From Candidatus Melainabacteria bacterium (lineage in GTDB: Bacteria > Cyanobacteriota > Vampirovibrionia > Obscuribacterales > Obscuribacteraceae): a DNA stretch of 5,750 nt. A model generated the notes under the pieces. It was not told where the DNA came from and searched no databases. It worked only from the letters and a program-made list of their open reading frames with translations. Where the stretch lies: assembly GCA_016209785.1 (NCBI GenBank), contig JACQVM010000276.1, positions 1 to 5,750 on the forward strand, given 5' to 3'. Shown one piece after another: positions 3,928-5,750 of this stretch. Both the position numbers and the translations under genes were made by a program. Each line of letters opens with the position of its first letter. Positions within the stretch are counted from its first letter, which is position 1.

Positions 3928-5750
3928 TTAGCCAGCCGTAGTTCCATAAATTGCCTGGTAGTTCCAAAAACTACCAAAAACTTTGCGTACGTAGTCGCGT
4001 GTTTCAGCAAGGGGAATGTCTTCCACGAAAACATCTAAATCATGTAAGCCACTGCGCTGAAACTTGCTTTTCCATGCCCATACTGCATTAGGACCACCAT
4101 TGTATGAAGCTACTGCCATAAGCGCGTTACCTTGGCTGCATCTTAAAACATAAGCCAAGTACTCGGTGCCTAGCTTGATGTTGTTTTCTGGCTTGTAAAT
4201 ATCTTGCTCTTGAGACACAGTAACACCCAATTTCTTAGCTACTCCATAGGCTGTGCTAGGCAACAACTGCATCAAGCCCAGAGCATTGGATGTGCTTAAA
4301 GCCAAGGGATTGTACCGGGATTCTTCCCGGATAAGAGCATGCACTAAAAGAGGATCAAGATTGAGTGTGCGGGTTTGGCTGTCAATTTCGGCAGCATAAA
4401 GAAGAGGGTAAGCCAGTTGCCATTGACCAGAATTCTTAGGATTACCGTTAAGTTGGTTGCTAGCAGCATTAATGGCATCCAAAGGTAGATGTAGCTTAGC
4501 TAGAAGCCAAGACTTTACTGCAGGCTTAGCTTCCTTAGGTAGAAGCTGCAAGCACTCATCAATCTGGCAAAGTCTAGCAAGTGTCTCTTGGGTAGCTCCA
4601 CAAGTTTGAGAAATGTGCTGCCAGCTTATTAGCGCTGGTGGCTCTGGCCAGGACCAATTGACATTGGGATGCTTACGTGACGGTCTTGTTTGCCAACCAG
4701 TGTCACCCTTCCCTTGCAGTGCCTCAATACGACAGCGAGCCCGATGAGCATAATAACTGGAGGGGAACTGGGTAAGAGTTATTCTATATGCCTTTACAGC
4801 AAGATCTTTGTGATTTAGGTACTCATGAAGCTTGCCGCACCAGAAGCTAAATCTAGCGGCAGCACGGGATTGGGGATATTTAGCTAAGGTAGCTTGAGCA
4901 TATGAGAGAGCCTTGGTTAAGTGTCCTTGCTTTATCTCACTCCAAAAAATAAACCAGGATGATTCAGGCGCAAAGTCAGACTTTGGGTACTTTGCCGTAA
5001 TTTCCCGATAGTACTTAAGAGCGTCAGAAGGAGGGCAACGTAAAGCTAAATTCCACCTAGCTATATCTCCATACCTGGCACAAGAACCTAACACTTTGAG
5101 CCAGAGTTCTTTTGATTCACTGATACTAAGTGCTCGGCAGAGCAACTGGGCTGCATCTGGAATCAAAGCATTGCCTGGATTAACACTAATGGCAGACAGG
5201 AAAGCTTCTTTAGCTTCCTTGGTGCGACCCAAGTGAGCAAGGCAAATAATTTCTTTGTCCCAGTGTGAACTTTCCTGGTTTGTTAGCCTGCCTACCTTAC
5301 TCCACTCGTCCAAGGCTGCAGTCCACTCTCCGTGCACAAAGTGCACTTGCCCAAATAGCTCATGGTCACTAGAGTTTGGTGTGTAGTCGGCTAACTGGCT
5401 TAAGCGAGCTAAAATGTCACGCGCAAAGTGTCCATCTGGGCTTTGCCTTAAGTACTCACGAAAGTGAGTCAAGCCTACCGCACAATCTGCTGGTACATTA
5501 AGACCCATTTCACCAAGATAATAAGCTGCACCAAGAGCATATTGGGTTGTGGGATATTGCTTGCGTACAAAGGTAAAGGTGCCTTTGGCTCTGCTGGATT
5601 CATTGGCACGCAGGTAAGATTGAGCTAGTCCATACTCACAGGCAGCCTTAGTATCGTGATTACTGGTGTGGTCTCGTATTTCCTCTAAAGTGAGACGAAC
5701 GACCTTCTCTTGTCCTAATTGAGTAGCACATTCGACTATGTGCCATTGAC
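3928..5750 (-). CDS. soluble lytic murein transglycosylase, Slt70-like (5' end beyond window)
   Basis: An exo-acting peptidoglycan lyase that cleaves the MurNAc-GlcNAc bond to give 1,6-anhydro-MurNAc; exported in this family. The frame is open from the stop at 3928-3930 to the right edge. About 606 residues are visible and the true start is outside. An internal ATG at 5506-5508 is not the start, because 80 more in-frame codons of similar helical-repeat sequence lie upstream (for example YALGAAYYLGE). The first 380 or so visible residues are TPR-like helical hairpins (TKALSYAQATLAKYPQSRAA, AVKAYRITLTQFPSSYYAHR), the superhelical linker typical of Slt70. The C-terminal lysozyme-like domain is complete: IREES with the catalytic Glu at codon 4321-4323, GLMQLLP, VASYNGGP, then EDIPLAETRDYV and FGSFWNY. 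All four signature motifs are intact; SYNGGP replaces the commoner YNAGP. The signal peptide or lipobox cannot be seen. The 3' end is 14 bases from the convergent zinc-ribbon gene, with no terminator between. Confidence 0.93.
   Translation of the reverse strand, partial: QWHIVECATQLGQEKVVRLTLEEIRDHTSNHDTKAACEYGLAQSYLRANESSRAKGTFTFVRKQYPTTQYALGAAYYLGEMGLNVPADCAVGLTHFREYLRQSPDGHFARDILARLSQLADYTPNSSDHELFGQVHFVHGEWTAALDEWSKVGRLTNQESSHWDKEIICLAHLGRTKEAKEAFLSAISVNPGNALIPDAAQLLCRALSISESKELWLKVLGSCARYGDIARWNLALRCPPSDALKYYREITAKYPKSDFAPESSWFIFWSEIKQGHLTKALSYAQATLAKYPQSRAAARFSFWCGKLHEYLNHKDLAVKAYRITLTQFPSSYYAHRARCRIEALQGKGDTGWQTRPSRKHPNVNWSWPEPPALISWQHISQTCGATQETLARLCQIDECLQLLPKEAKPAVKSWLLAKLHLPLDAINAASNQLNGNPKNSGQWQLAYPLLYAAEIDSQTRTLNLDPLLVHALIREESRYNPLALSTSNALGLMQLLPSTAYGVAKKLGVTVSQEQDIYKPENNIKLGTEYLAYVLRCSQGNALMAVASYNGGPNAVWAWKSKFQRSGLHDLDVFVEDIPLAETRDYVRKVFGSFWNYQAIYGTTAG

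Noticed and set aside
3681..4034. 117-codon - strand frame
   Set aside because: It overlaps the 3' end of the transglycosylase in another frame and lies antisense to the zinc-ribbon gene; no supporting signal.

Overview
The window looks like a stretch of bacterial chromosome with fairly low coding density and roughly even base composition by eye. The lytic transglycosylase has the long helical-repeat front end and the C-terminal ending (VASYNGGP, then ETRDYV and FGSFWNY) that I associate with Slt proteins of Cyanobacteria and their non-photosynthetic relatives (Vampirovibrionia/Melainabacteria). That lineage is my best guess, but it rests on recalled motif resemblance, not a search. Genes start with ATG or GTG, and most have a recognisable Shine-Dalgarno sequence.

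Layout. Positions 1-954 hold no intact gene. The left part may be a decayed IS200/IS605 element: a short open frame resembling the basic LSRK...RW segment of TnpB runs in from the left edge, and a GC-rich hairpin like the right end (3' end of an omegaRNA) of such elements lies at 391-410. Next, on the + strand, is a protein consisting only of the N-terminal domain of M17 leucyl aminopeptidases, with no catalytic domain (955-1545). It converges on an unrecognised 376-residue protein on the - strand (1881-3011), and two strong hairpins sit between their stops. Further right on the - strand is a 74-residue DUF3343 (putative Se/S carrier-like) protein (3319-3543). It is easily missed because its GTG start lies inside a longer frame and another frame covers it on the opposite strand. 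Divergent from it is a 78-residue zinc-ribbon protein (3677-3913) with a good sigma70-type promoter very close to its start. It converges, 14 bases apart, on a large Slt-type lytic transglycosylase (3928 to the right edge), whose reading frame stays open past the end of the window.

How the genes relate. No operon is evident: the genes alternate in strand or are separated by gaps of about 300 bases with secondary structure. The transglycosylase acts on peptidoglycan. The DUF3343 protein belongs to a family thought to handle selenium or sulfur through a conserved Cys-Gly pair. The M17 N-domain protein and the 376-residue protein have no assigned job here. I see no CRISPR array, tRNA, rRNA or toxin-antitoxin pair, and no clear new multi-gene system. 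The most unusual items are the orphan M17 N-domain, the hidden DUF3343 gene, the near-leaderless zinc-ribbon gene and the IS605-like remnant.
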